Shown: positions 9,082 to 18,032, counted from the stretch's first letter. The stretch is 64,000 nucleotides of DNA from Thiodiazotropha sp040793985 (GCA_040793985.1 JBFNJI010000014.1:75969-139968), one strand, 5' to 3'. The notes: a model not told the origin generated them from the letters alone. A program made the numbers and translations.

Positions 9082-9880
9082 GCGCCGAGCCCTCCCTGTT
9101 TTCCTCCGGTGAGTCGGCCATCAGTATGTTGGTAACATTTTCCAGACCATCCACGCCGCCTTCTTCGATGTGCAGGTAGTGTTGAAGAGTGCGGCCATAA
9201 CTTTCTGAGAATTCAGCCGCGCCCAACAAAGTCTGCTGATAAGTGTCACTGTCAATGCTAACGATCAATGCCGCATCCCGCATAAGATCGAGGAAGGAAT
9301 TGACACGCCGATCTACTTCTCCTCCCTTGGCTGCATCCAGGATCGCAAATACGGTCTCCTCAGCACCTTTGTCCACCCCAATCCGTCGTACTTGTTCAAG
9401 ATGGCTCACCACTGCCTCAACCAGTTGAGTCTTAGTAAACACAGCATCTTGATATTTGGATACCTCGGCCACACCACGCCCCAAACGGGTATATATAAGG
9501 GCGAGATACATTAGCCAGACATGCAGAAACCAAGTGCTTGTAGTTAGACGCGACTCGTTTTCTCGAAGAGCCATCATTTGGTGTAATCGATCTACCCCCA
9601 TGTAGGGCGCCACAACACCAGTTGGGTTGCGCATCATGAGCCAAATGCGCCCACCAGGAGCGATTCCCTTGAAGTCGGTATCCCGATACTCACGCAGCTG
9701 TAGTCCGTGTCCATCAAGAAACTGCTGGAATGATTCAAAAGCCTCAGGACTACACGACTGTAGAATGGCGGCGATATCTCCTTCACCAGGGCGATGCCTT
9801 TTTTGGTCTCCAGATTTGCTTTCAACGTAACGGTACTTCAGCAGATAGGCAAAGACCTGCCCCATCTCAATCATATTCAT
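9068..9880 (-). CDS. jetB: Wadjet JetB/MukE-like accessory subunit
   Basis: A 270-residue, mostly helical protein with no signal peptide or membrane segment. Second cistron of the cassette: its start overlaps the kleisin-like gene's stop by 4 bases and its 3' end overlaps the SMC gene by 14. Size and place between a kleisin-like gene and a MukB-like gene are those of MukE/MksE/JetB winged-helix dimers that bind the kleisin. I do not recognise a sequence motif that proves this, so the call rests on context and size. Confidence 0.75.
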   Translation of the reverse strand: MNMIEMGQVFAYLLKYRYVESKSGDQKRHRPGEGDIAAILQSCSPEAFESFQQFLDGHGLQLREYRDTDFKGIAPGGRIWLMMRNPTGVVAPYMGVDRLHQMMALRENESRLTTSTWFLHVWLMYLALIYTRLGRGVAEVSKYQDAVFTKTQLVEAVVSHLEQVRRIGVDKGAEETVFAILDAAKGGEVDRRVNSFLDLMRDAALIVSIDSDTYQQTLLGAAEFSESYGRTLQHYLHIEEGGVDGLENVTNILMADSPEENREGSAHVSD

Positions 9881-11262
9881 CCTTCTCCCTCCCTTGGTAC
9901 CGCTTCCAGTATCAGTTCATCACCCCACAACTGCCCACCATCGGGTAACTTCATGTTGAGCCCATTGTTTTTGAACCCCACCCGAAGAACTACATCGTCC
10001 ATCTGCAACCAGTCGGGGGAAACATATACGCCAACCAACTCGGACAGGGCTAACTGATTGTTGATTTCAACCAGGCCTTCAGAGATCGCCTTGGTGAGGC
10101 TAACCGATTGTCCGGAACGGAGAGTTTCTCGAATAAGAGGTCCGTAAGTGGTAAGAAAATCGACAAGGATAGTCTGTGACTCACTGTCTAAAACGGCCTC
10201 ATCAAAAGTCAGATCAGTAAAAGTGCGCGTATCGTTGGTAGGCGGCAGGATACCTAGCAAATCGCTAGCATCTGGCAAGATGCTCGTCGGTGCCCAAGGC
10301 CCCAATGACATTATCGCGCTGGCCAGTTCGTTCTCATTTGGAGGTGAAAATACCAGCTGTATAGCAACCCTAGTAAAATCGACATTTCCCACGACCTCTC
10401 GTTCAGCAGACACCAACTCGCCGATCATGCTGCGCATATGACCTGATAGGCTATTGACGGACCGGACAGTATCCCTAAGCCGTTCGCGAAATGCGGCTTC
10501 GCTGGGTGCGGACGGCCCAAATTCTTCGGCCCAAGCTGAGAAAGACTCTTTGACGCCTGTCGTATTGAAAAGAACCAAGGCCTGTTCGGCTGTCTTGTCT
10601 ACTGACTGTATTGCATCCAGATAGGCATCTTTCTGCTTGTTGTAGGCTTCGCGTGTTTCTAGGCTGACCGGTTGCTCAAGAAGGCGTGTCAATTCCTGAG
10701 AGAATCCTCGTACCTCCTGATTAACAGCATCTGCCTGGTTAAGCGCCGACAAAAAATCACCTTGATGGAGGGCGAGGATAATCTTCATGGCATCGTACTG
10801 GGAGTAGAGAACCCCCTGTACTCCTTTAGCGAGCTTAACGGCAATACGTCCTTGTCGGGTGAGCCGGCATTTATTCAATGTCTTGTATCGGGGTCGCTCA
10901 ACAAGCGCAGTTGCCTTTGTTGAAGAGGTTCCAGCAACATCCCCGACATCGTTTACGCTGATCGTCGTGAGCCTTGTCGGTGTGCTGAGCAAATTCACTA
11001 CCCAACGGACATCATCCTCAGTGACATTGTGCCGGTCGGACATCTCGCACAAAAACTCATCGAGCGGAACCCAGCTTTCATTGGTCGCTGCTTCGTATTC
11101 ATTAAGATACTCAAGAAGTTCAGTGGCCATATTGAGCCACAAACCATCCATGCGCCCCGCTCGGTCCTCGTTGACAACGGGAGTCGCTGCACCCGGGCTA
11201 TGGCCACTGTCATGCGCATCCAAAAGTCTTACCGACAATCCCAGTAACTGCTCCCAATCCAT
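9877..11262 (-). CDS. jetA: Wadjet JetA/MukF-like kleisin subunit
   Basis: First cistron of the cassette, 461 residues. The N-terminal part contains a winged-helix-like stretch (about 60-130, DEFLCEMSDRHNVTEDDVRW onward), followed by long helices (about 150-290) and a beta-rich C-terminal part. This fits MukF/MksF/JetA kleisins, which bridge the SMC heads. The start ATG at 11260-11262 faces the divergent WYL regulator gene across a short A+T-rich gap that carries a palindrome. Identification is by operon position, size and predicted layout rather than by a diagnostic motif. Confidence 0.75.
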   Translation of the reverse strand: MDWEQLLGLSVRLLDAHDSGHSPGAATPVVNEDRAGRMDGLWLNMATELLEYLNEYEAATNESWVPLDEFLCEMSDRHNVTEDDVRWVVNLLSTPTRLTTISVNDVGDVAGTSSTKATALVERPRYKTLNKCRLTRQGRIAVKLAKGVQGVLYSQYDAMKIILALHQGDFLSALNQADAVNQEVRGFSQELTRLLEQPVSLETREAYNKQKDAYLDAIQSVDKTAEQALVLFNTTGVKESFSAWAEEFGPSAPSEAAFRERLRDTVRSVNSLSGHMRSMIGELVSAEREVVGNVDFTRVAIQLVFSPPNENELASAIMSLGPWAPTSILPDASDLLGILPPTNDTRTFTDLTFDEAVLDSESQTILVDFLTTYGPLIRETLRSGQSVSLTKAISEGLVEINNQLALSELVGVYVSPDWLQMDDVVLRVGFKNNGLNMKLPDGGQLWGDELILEAVPREGEG

Positions 11263-11385
11263 GCTCTTTAGGGCAAATCCCCCCCGGTCTGATTATTCAA
11301 TAATGCAAGTATATGTATAGTTACTTTACATGTAAACTTTCTTTACGTATTATCTTTCAAAATGAACCAGATCCAAGGGCACGTT
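11263..11385. promoter_or_regulatory. Divergent promoter/operator region between the Wadjet operon and its WYL regulator
   Basis: The gap is markedly A+T-rich, in contrast to the flanking genes. It contains a perfect 12-base palindrome, TTTACATGTAAA, at 11325-11336, and further TTTAC units nearby (about 11345). BrxR/CapW-type WYL repressors bind inverted repeats in just this kind of shared gap. I infer an operator controlling both directions; -10/-35 boxes were not assigned with confidence. Confidence 0.5.
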
Positions 11386-12189
11386 ATGGGTGAAATATCC
11401 TGGTATCAAAAAGCTCGCCTACGCACTATCGAGACCCTCGCCTTCTGGAGGGGCAGGATCAATTCCCGCGACCTGACCGAAAGGTTCGGTATATCCAGGG
11501 TCGTGGCGCTGGGCGATATTCACAGGTACATGGAACAGGCGCCGGGCAATCTGATCTACCGCAAAAGTGATAAAGCCTATTTTGCGACCAGCATTTTCAA
11601 GAATCAGTTCACGTCTGGCGTTATTGACGAATGGATGACGCTGGATGCATCTCTTTGCGAATACGTCGACAAGCCACAATTTGAAATCAAGCCTGAATTT
11701 GCGCGACCACTGATCCAAGCAATACACAAAGGTACTGGTGTCATAGTTGCGTACCGCTCTATGGAACACCCTGATGGGACAGAAAGGTCGCTTTTCCCTC
11801 ACACGCTGGTCTACTCAGGATTTCGTTGGCATATACGTGCCTGGTGTTGTGTGAGGAAGGACTTTCGGGACTTCAATCTTTCCCGTGTCTCAGGCGTAAC
11901 AGCGCTGAACGAAGCGCCTCCGCCAGAGGCTGCACCAGATCAAGATGAATTATGGAACATGGTGGTGGATATTCACTTCATGGCAAATCCTGGCATGAAC
12001 GAACACGAACGATCGCTCATTGAAGCCGAGTTCGGCATGGTGAATGGGCTGCTAAAGGTGAATACGCGAGCAGCTCTCGTCATGTACACATTGCAGGCCT
12101 ATCAAGTAGATCCTGACCAGGAACAGGCCGTCTATAAACAACGCCTTGTATTGGCAAATCCCGATAATATCGCTCCTTTCCTCTGGTGA
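11386..12189 (+). CDS. BrxR/CapW-like WYL-domain transcriptional regulator
   Basis: A 267-residue protein. An N-terminal winged HTH (about residues 5-60, RLRTIETLAFWRGRI then DLTERFGIS) precedes a WYL domain (about 110-185, LVYSGFRWHIRAWC then FNLSRV) and a C-terminal extension. The size and layout match BrxR/CapW regulators of defence loci such as BREX and CBASS. I prefer the ATG at 11386 because AAGGG lies 6 bases upstream; an in-frame ATG at 11362 has no ribosome-binding site. It is transcribed away from the Wadjet operon and probably represses it until a ligand or damage signal is sensed; that is inference. Confidence 0.85.
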   Translation: MGEISWYQKARLRTIETLAFWRGRINSRDLTERFGISRVVALGDIHRYMEQAPGNLIYRKSDKAYFATSIFKNQFTSGVIDEWMTLDASLCEYVDKPQFEIKPEFARPLIQAIHKGTGVIVAYRSMEHPDGTERSLFPHTLVYSGFRWHIRAWCCVRKDFRDFNLSRVSGVTALNEAPPPEAAPDQDELWNMVVDIHFMANPGMNEHERSLIEAEFGMVNGLLKVNTRAALVMYTLQAYQVDPDQEQAVYKQRLVLANPDNIAPFLW

Positions 12190-12269
12190 TTCTGGGTAAC
12201 CGAAAGCATCCGAAAACCGGTTGATCGCGGACAATACGTCGATACCTCCTCGTGAAGAGACCAACGGGA

Positions 12270-12743
12270 TCAAAGGTATTTCTTGAAGGTACTCGCTGTG
12301 ACCGCCACCGTCAGCGCGAACAACGATGCAAACGGCAATATGACGAAGGTCGGATGCAGACTGAACGGCAAGGCAAGATAGGTCACCCAGGTCAGAACAA
12401 CCAAAGGTAGTGCCGCCTTCTTCGCATAGTGGTAGACGAACGAACTCTCCCTCCCCCCTCCCCATCTCCGCAGATCTCGCTGCACCAGCCCATCGACGAG
12501 CGCAACTAGGCTAAACACCAGGAAGACCGGCATCGCCAGTGTCAAAATAGCAAGGCGCACTGAGAACACCTGGGTCACTTGCATGGCCGCGATCACAAAC
12601 TCAGAGAGCGGATGGGTAAATTCTATGCTGCGCCGGGCCCCACGACGTCAGTAATGTCGAACGCATGAAGGGACCACGGGGCTCATCGAACAAGTAGTGG
12701 TACGCCCCATCGGCCACTACTGCAAACACGATCGCCCATGCCA
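12270..12743 (-). pseudogene. Broken second copy of the DUF4400 (TIGR03747-type) ICE membrane protein
   Basis: The frame 12270-12596 encodes 108 residues matching the C-terminal 108 residues of the intact DUF4400 protein at 14123-14857 with only about ten substitutions. Upstream, 12601-12743 still encodes recognisable pieces (AYHYLF, then HRIYPSAL) in a shifted frame, and the N-terminal third is absent. The DNA differs mainly at third codon positions. A 39-base block (12562-12600 and 14415-14453) is identical. Both copies thus evolved as functional genes before one was broken. It abuts the cargo blocks on both sides. Confidence 0.8.
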
Positions 12744-13247
12744 CTATATGATTATATAGGCCACTTCATTCAGTATTCGTCCCGACATACTTTTGACTTC
12801 CCCCGTTCGGAATATAGAACCATCTAACTTCTCTGCGATTTTTCTGCTGGCAATGTTGTCTTTATCGCATGGATACACCATATGCTTAAAGATAACGTTT
12901 TCCCTTGCCCAATCTGCAAGTACTTTAATTGCTTCCTGCCCATACTTGTGTCCATGTGCATTCTTTTTAAGCCATATCCCGAGAATAGGCTCATCGCTAT
13001 TTAATTTCCCGTGCAATCCACATACACCCAAAAACTCACCGTCAGTCTTTTTCAAAATAGCCAAGGTTAAATCGATATTCTTATACATATTGCTGATACT
13101 GGACTGAATAAAATCATCGATCTGTTCAATCTTCGTCGGAGTAGCGGGAACCATGTAGCGGGTTATTTCATCAGTAAATTCTTGAAATATGATTTCCGAA
13201 TATTCAGCTGAGATAGGTACCAGCTTAACCCGGCTGCCTAATATCAT
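12744..13247 (-). CDS. GNAT-family N-acetyltransferase (RimL-like)
   Basis: From the ATG at 13247 the protein begins MILGSRVKLVPIS, the usual N-terminus of RimJ/RimL-type acetyltransferases; an upstream TTG (13295) would add 16 residues of low likelihood. The core has LGIWLKKNAHGHKYGQEA, equivalent to the acetyl-CoA-binding loop, and a C-terminal NIASRKIAEKLD segment typical of the fold. The substrate (protein N-terminus, small amine or drug) cannot be told. It is A+T-rich cargo between the DUF4400 remnant and the GrpB gene. Confidence 0.8.
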   Translation of the reverse strand: MILGSRVKLVPISAEYSEIIFQEFTDEITRYMVPATPTKIEQIDDFIQSSISNMYKNIDLTLAILKKTDGEFLGVCGLHGKLNSDEPILGIWLKKNAHGHKYGQEAIKVLADWARENVIFKHMVYPCDKDNIASRKIAEKLDGSIFRTGEVKSMSGRILNEVAYIII

Positions 13248-13396
13248 GACGGAGTTAAAATCCAATGGATTTTTAGTTTTCACAATTCTTCCCAATTCTA
13301 AATTCTAATGCCTGCAATTAGGTGTAGTTGGCCCACGCAACAGGGCAGACACCACTTCCAACGCATCGTTGGCCGGGACGACGCTAGTGCCCGCCA

Positions 13397-13975
13397 TTAA
13401 CCATGCTCGTTAAACGAACACAAGCCTTTAGAAATAATTTCTTCGATAACTTCAGACTTGGCATCCGCATACTCATTCATGTCTTCCCATACCCTTTCGG
13501 CAAGCATACGCTTCGCCTGCCCATACCGGATCCTATCGACGGAGTTCGTACGTAGCTGATTTCGGAAAGCCATGTAGCGATCAATTTCCTTGGAATGAGG
13601 CGGAAAAATGTGAACATGCACATCTCTTTCCGGCGTTCTCACCATTCTGTGTTCGTCAAATTCGGGCTCACGCACCCGCAGTTCGTAACCGGCCACCGCC
13701 AACGCTGGAAGGTAACTGGACTCTTCACCTGGATCAGGCACGACCACCAGAATATCGATAATGGGCTTTGCCGCAAGACCGGGAACCGATGTAGATCCGA
13801 TGTGCTCAATGTGAACTGCGATATCTCCCAGAGCCTCCCCGATAACTCTTTCGTGTCGCTGGAAGATTTCCGGCCATTGATCATCGTACTCACTGATGAC
13901 CACCTCGCGCTTTTCACGACCGCCAATCAGCCCATCAAATGTCACATGTGTTTCAGATTTCGTGCTCACGTTCAT
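13397..13975 (-). CDS. GrpB family protein (UPF0157, nucleotidyltransferase fold)
   Basis: A 192-residue protein with the GrpB core: VVISEYDDQWPEIFQRH near residue 25, then HIGSTSVPGLAAKPIIDILV at about 57-76, where GST and D-x-L resemble the nucleotidyltransferase active site, and HVHIFPP at about 120. GrpB proteins are small and widespread; some appear as fusions with CoaE, and their reaction is not settled. The gene stands alone between the acetyltransferase and the intact DUF4400 gene and is probably a cargo passenger. Confidence 0.85.
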   Translation of the reverse strand: MNVSTKSETHVTFDGLIGGREKREVVISEYDDQWPEIFQRHERVIGEALGDIAVHIEHIGSTSVPGLAAKPIIDILVVVPDPGEESSYLPALAVAGYELRVREPEFDEHRMVRTPERDVHVHIFPPHSKEIDRYMAFRNQLRTNSVDRIRYGQAKRMLAERVWEDMNEYADAKSEVIEEIISKGLCSFNEHG

Positions 13976-14122
13976 CTCATCAACGGCTTACATATCCAAT
14001 ACGGACCAGTCCCTGCATACATATTATTATGGATTACTAATAAATTGCATCTCAGCATTTACTTTCTGTCAGTTGTATATTCTCGGTCGGTCTATCATGA
14101 CGTGGAACGGAGGGATTGAATC

Positions 14123-14857
14123 TCAAAGATACTTCTTAAATGTGCTCGCCGTCACTGCCACGGCGAGCGCGAACAGTATGGCGAACGGAAGCACAATAAA
14201 CGTTGGATGCAGACTGAACGGAAGCGCCAGATACGTTACCCAAGTGATCACTACGAGCGGTAGCACTGCCTTCTTGGCATAGTGGTACACGAACGAACTC
14301 TCTCGTCCTCCACCCCAACGCCGAAGATCCCGTTTTACCAGTCCGTCAACTAGGGCCACCAGACTGAACAACAGGAACACGGGGGTTGCCAGGATGAGTA
14401 TTGCCAGGCGTACAGAGAACACCTGGGTCACTTGCATGGCCGCGATCACAAACCTGGCGAGCGGCTTGTAGATCTTGTGCAATGTCGGCCGCACGCCTTG
14501 CTCTTCCTGTCGCGGGGATGGTGAAACCCATTGGATGAAATCCACAAACCGCGTCACCTCGAAAAGGTAGTGGTAGGAATTATCGGCGAACCGTTTGGCG
14601 AATCGCGCAGGATCGGAGGTCACAACACTGCGACGAAAATCGTTGTCGAGATAACTGATCTCCGTGACCAGCATGGTACGGCTGTGATCGACCCCTTCAT
14701 CCGGCCACCAAAGCACCATGCCAGCCCATTCGAGGATGATCGAGAACAACAGCGAAAACAACAACCATTGAATGATCTTCGCGACAGCCGATAAGGTCTT
14801 TGAAAACAGCCCTTGCTGAACTACCCGGCGACGAGGGTCTGCCACGGCCTCAGCCAT
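14123..14857 (-). CDS. ICE integrating conjugative element membrane protein (DUF4400/TIGR03747 type)
   Basis: This 244-residue protein has an N-terminal membrane segment (about 29-51), a soluble middle with SYHYLFEVTRFVDF, and three C-terminal hydrophobic segments (about 145-165, 195-210, 215-235). It matches the PFL_4697/DUF4400 family, a membrane protein encoded next to the coupling protein in MPF_G elements. The start overlaps the traD stop by 8 bases. A broken second copy lies at 12270-12743. Confidence 0.85.
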   Translation of the reverse strand: MAEAVADPRRRVVQQGLFSKTLSAVAKIIQWLLFSLLFSIILEWAGMVLWWPDEGVDHSRTMLVTEISYLDNDFRRSVVTSDPARFAKRFADNSYHYLFEVTRFVDFIQWVSPSPRQEEQGVRPTLHKIYKPLARFVIAAMQVTQVFSVRLAILILATPVFLLFSLVALVDGLVKRDLRRWGGGRESSFVYHYAKKAVLPLVVITWVTYLALPFSLHPTFIVLPFAILFALAVAVTASTFKKYL

Positions 14858-16949
14858 CGGAGGCCTCCGGTTCTACCTCGGGTTCTCTGACATCCGGTGC
14901 GGCTCCCCACCACGGTTCCTGCACACGGTACCAGTGATCGTTGGTGATGTAGGTGCGCTCCATCTCATTGGTTATCTCGGTGAGCGTCTCAGGCATATCC
15001 GAGTCCGTAGCGGGCAACGGCATACGAATCTTCCAGAGTTGGCCACCTTCCAGGAGGGCAAAGGCCTGTCCCTTGGGTAGGGTTATCAACTCGGCCGGTG
15101 TCAGCAACGGGACTTCTGAAACACTGATTCGATCCTCGTTGCGGGAGCTGAAATCGATCCCGGAACCCGGCTCCGAGGAATCGTTGACACCGGAAACGCT
15201 CATCAGGGTGAACACCTCAACCTTGGGTAGCTGGTCGGTGAGCATCTCGGCCGTAGCCAGCTCTTTCACTCTAAGCATGATCATTGTGTTGAAGTTACCG
15301 GCGACCTGCCCTGCTTTTGCACGATTGCCGATGCGCGCTTCGACATCCGACCAGGTCTGGGTGTAGGCCGTGACCTGAAAGCCGGCCCCACCGGCCTTGT
15401 TCAGTAGGGGGACAAATTCGTCACCGATCAGTTCGTTGAACTCATCGGCATGCATGGAGATGGTGGGCGGGTTGTCGATGGATTCTCCGTCCACGCCATG
15501 CTTGTAAATGTGTCCTGCGACCGACACCAGATCAGCGAACATTGAATTGCCCACCGCACTGGCCACGGTGGTATCAGTCAGGGCGTCCAGCCCGACATAG
15601 ACGATCCCCTTGCGTCGGATGACTTCCATCCATTCGAAGATCGGACGCGTATCGTTCTTATCCAGATAATCCGGAGAGATCAGTTCGGCGATATTGCCCG
15701 TGGTCAGCTTCTCCATCAGCGGGCCGACTGAGCTGACGATCTTGTCGAAGTAGGTCTTGTCGTACTTGAAGGCAGACACCAGTCCATCGAGGACTGGATC
15801 GTAGAGGTCCTGTGCCTGCAGGTGCCGCATCAGCGCGATAGCTTCTTTACTACGCCCCCTTAGAGCTGCCGGCAGGTTACGTTCCGAGATCTTGCTCGAC
15901 AGTTCCTCGACCTGTTCCTTCCAGTCCTCTGCGCCGTGGGTATCCAGATGCGCCTCGGCATACTCCGTGAACAGAGGTTCAATATCGTTGATGTAGCGTC
16001 GGACCTGCTGGTAATCCGGACGGCGATTTAACGCCACGAGTGCGCGAGCAATGATATTGACGAATCGCCAGGCGAACTCCTTAAAGGCCGCCGAATTTCC
16101 TTCACTGGGCAACTGGTTGGCGATGCGGGTAGCAACCTCGGTGATGCGCGAGAAGTTACCGATGGCGTTGTAGCGAGCCGAAACCTGCGGAAATCCCAGA
16201 TGGAACATATAGAAGTCTTTGGCCCGTCCGGCCCGTTTGGCCTCGGCATACACTCGCCGCAACAAACCTGCATCCCCCTTGGGGTCGAAGACGATCACCA
16301 CGTCACCGCGGCGGATGTCCTGGGTGATGAGGATCTCGGCTAGCCGGGTCTTACCGACGCGAGTGGTCCCCAACACCAGGGTATGACCCACCCGCTCGCC
16401 GATGTCCATCCACACGTCCTGCTCGTCCGGCTCGACAGCGTGTAGGGTCGGTTTGCCACCGACGGCCGGCAGCGGCGACAGCGGGTTCCACCAGGCCCGG
16501 ACCCGAAACAGCCGCGCCAACAAACTCAAAATCGGGACCGATTCCCAGGCGACCTCCTTGCGGCGCGCCCATTGATACAGGCTACCCGGCTGGACGTAAC
16601 GCTGGACCTCCGGCCGGATGGTATCGCGCAATCGCTGCGTATGTTTCTGGGTCCAGCGAAAGCCCCGTCCTAAAAAGAGCTTGCGGCGGCTCAGCGGGAT
16701 CTTGCGGGAACGTACCTTATAGATGGGCAGTCGGCGCATGTTGCGCTGGTAGCGCAGCACCCGCCAGGCTTGTCGACCCCGGATCAGGCCGATCAGTCCG
16801 AGTACGGCGCCAGCGCCATAGGCGACACCCGGCGGCATCATCAGCGCCCAAGGAGCCAGAATGGCTATCCCTGCCGTCGCAAAGGCCACCAATGTCGACC
16901 ACAGCTCGACTGGGGGCCGCAGCAGGGCCTCGATGGGGTGCGCGCTCAT
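14850..16949 (-). CDS. traD: Conjugative coupling protein TraD (SXT/TOL subfamily)
   Basis: A 699-residue type IV coupling ATPase. It has two N-terminal membrane segments (about 20-50), Walker A at about 192-200 (LGTTRVGKTRLA) and Walker B VVIFDPKGD at about 217-225. Further on are MHADEFNEL (about 490) and QTWSDVEAR, the usual coupling-protein motifs. It brings the relaxase-DNA complex to the secretion channel and hydrolyses ATP at the inner membrane. The start overlaps the upstream stop by 4 bases and the stop overlaps the DUF4400 start, so the transfer genes form one operon. The length is normal for the subfamily. Confidence 0.95.
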   Translation of the reverse strand: MSAHPIEALLRPPVELWSTLVAFATAGIAILAPWALMMPPGVAYGAGAVLGLIGLIRGRQAWRVLRYQRNMRRLPIYKVRSRKIPLSRRKLFLGRGFRWTQKHTQRLRDTIRPEVQRYVQPGSLYQWARRKEVAWESVPILSLLARLFRVRAWWNPLSPLPAVGGKPTLHAVEPDEQDVWMDIGERVGHTLVLGTTRVGKTRLAEILITQDIRRGDVVIVFDPKGDAGLLRRVYAEAKRAGRAKDFYMFHLGFPQVSARYNAIGNFSRITEVATRIANQLPSEGNSAAFKEFAWRFVNIIARALVALNRRPDYQQVRRYINDIEPLFTEYAEAHLDTHGAEDWKEQVEELSSKISERNLPAALRGRSKEAIALMRHLQAQDLYDPVLDGLVSAFKYDKTYFDKIVSSVGPLMEKLTTGNIAELISPDYLDKNDTRPIFEWMEVIRRKGIVYVGLDALTDTTVASAVGNSMFADLVSVAGHIYKHGVDGESIDNPPTISMHADEFNELIGDEFVPLLNKAGGAGFQVTAYTQTWSDVEARIGNRAKAGQVAGNFNTMIMLRVKELATAEMLTDQLPKVEVFTLMSVSGVNDSSEPGSGIDFSSRNEDRISVSEVPLLTPAELITLPKGQAFALLEGGQLWKIRMPLPATDSDMPETLTEITNEMERTYITNDHWYRVQEPWWGAAPDVREPEVEPEASDG

Positions 16950-17476
16950 TGCTCGATGCCGTGCGCCGAGATCAGCACCGGATAATGCGAAACGCTCAGT
17001 GCCTTCGCGATGTCGCTGCCCGAGGCTGGCAGGATCGATAGGCCGTCAGCTAATCTGGCAATCGTTCGCAAATCATCCATCGTCTCGGCCTGCACCAGCA
17101 TCCCAACCGCACCGATCTCCTTGAGCCGATCGCGGTGTGTCTGTAGCCACTGCCGAGAACGGCTGTCTGACCCGATCAAGAAAAATGGCCGCGTAAACGG
17201 CCGGTCATGCGCACGTGCCTGCACCGGCCCCGGTGTCAGGCCGGGTGATTGAATCGGCAACCAGGCTTGGGGGTCAGCAGCGCCGAGCTGGGGGCTTGTT
17301 GGAACCTGACTTTGCTGAGGCAAACCATCTTGAGTTTGAAAAACCTCCAGAAAAGGCGCGATGGCTTGTGTATTACCACTGTCATGGATCACGGTCAGAT
17401 CAGCCTGAGCCATGGCGGGTACGAGCAAGCAACTCATGAGCAAGACCTTGCGGCAATAAAGATTGAATCGACCCAT
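16946..17476 (-). CDS. ICE protein of the TIGR03765 (PFL_4695) type
   Basis: I use the ATG at 17476 (MGRFNLYCRKV), which gives a proper signal peptide ending in AQADLTV; the longer open frame starts inside unrelated sequence. The 176-residue secreted protein has a C-terminal half resembling a receiver or Rossmann-like alternation (FLIGSDSRSRQWLQ, GAVGMLVQAE, LPASGSDIAKAL) and ends with PVLISAHGIEQ, a hallmark of this family. It overlaps traD by 4 bases. The function in transfer is not known. Confidence 0.85.
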   Translation of the reverse strand: MGRFNLYCRKVLLMSCLLVPAMAQADLTVIHDSGNTQAIAPFLEVFQTQDGLPQQSQVPTSPQLGAADPQAWLPIQSPGLTPGPVQARAHDRPFTRPFFLIGSDSRSRQWLQTHRDRLKEIGAVGMLVQAETMDDLRTIARLADGLSILPASGSDIAKALSVSHYPVLISAHGIEQ

Positions 17477-17480
17477 TGAT

Positions 17481-18029
17481 TTATCCTTCCTGTACGATGC
17501 TCTGCCAGTGGGAGACAACACGGCGACGGTACCGGTCTGCACGATGGGAATCCTTCGGCGAGTGATAACAGCCAACGCTACCCCACCAGTCCTGCCGCGT
17601 GGCGTAACAATCCTGCAAAATCCCGGCGCCCACGCGTATGTTGTGATACGGATCGAGTGCCTGCCACGGGGTCCCGAGCCGATCCTGGTGATAACGCCAG
17701 TTGACCTGCATCAGGCCGATATCGATGGAGCGCTTCCCCTCCTCCAGATACGTCATCAACGCCTGCCAGGCCGCTTGCCGGGAATCAAAGAAGTAACCCC
17801 GCCCGGCCACATTCAATGTCCAGGGCCATGGCCGGAGAGTACCCGTCTGTCCCGTCTGCTTACCGCTTTCAGTGAGCGCAACAGCAAACAAAACGCTCTG
17901 GGGTATTCCATGCTCTGCCGCAATCATGCGATAACCCGCGGGCACGGATTCATTCGCCCTACCCATGGAAGGAAGCGTCAAGACGGCAAATACGATCGGC
18001 CAGCCGAAAACTTGCATCAACGCCACCAT
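17481..18029 (-). CDS. Lytic transglycosylase of the conjugation system (SLT domain)
   Basis: A 182-residue secreted protein: signal peptide to about residue 25, then an SLT-like domain with AVALTESGKQ (catalytic Glu in TESG), the GLMQVNWRYH motif at about 103-112 and a C-terminal AGILQDCYATRQDWWGSVGCY stretch. Such enzymes cut peptidoglycan locally so that the secretion channel can pass. It lies 4 bases downstream of the TIGR03759-type gene and 4 upstream of the TIGR03765-type gene. All core catalytic elements appear present. Confidence 0.9.
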   Translation of the reverse strand: MVALMQVFGWPIVFAVLTLPSMGRANESVPAGYRMIAAEHGIPQSVLFAVALTESGKQTGQTGTLRPWPWTLNVAGRGYFFDSRQAAWQALMTYLEEGKRSIDIGLMQVNWRYHQDRLGTPWQALDPYHNIRVGAGILQDCYATRQDWWGSVGCYHSPKDSHRADRYRRRVVSHWQSIVQEG

Positions 18030-18032
18030 GGG

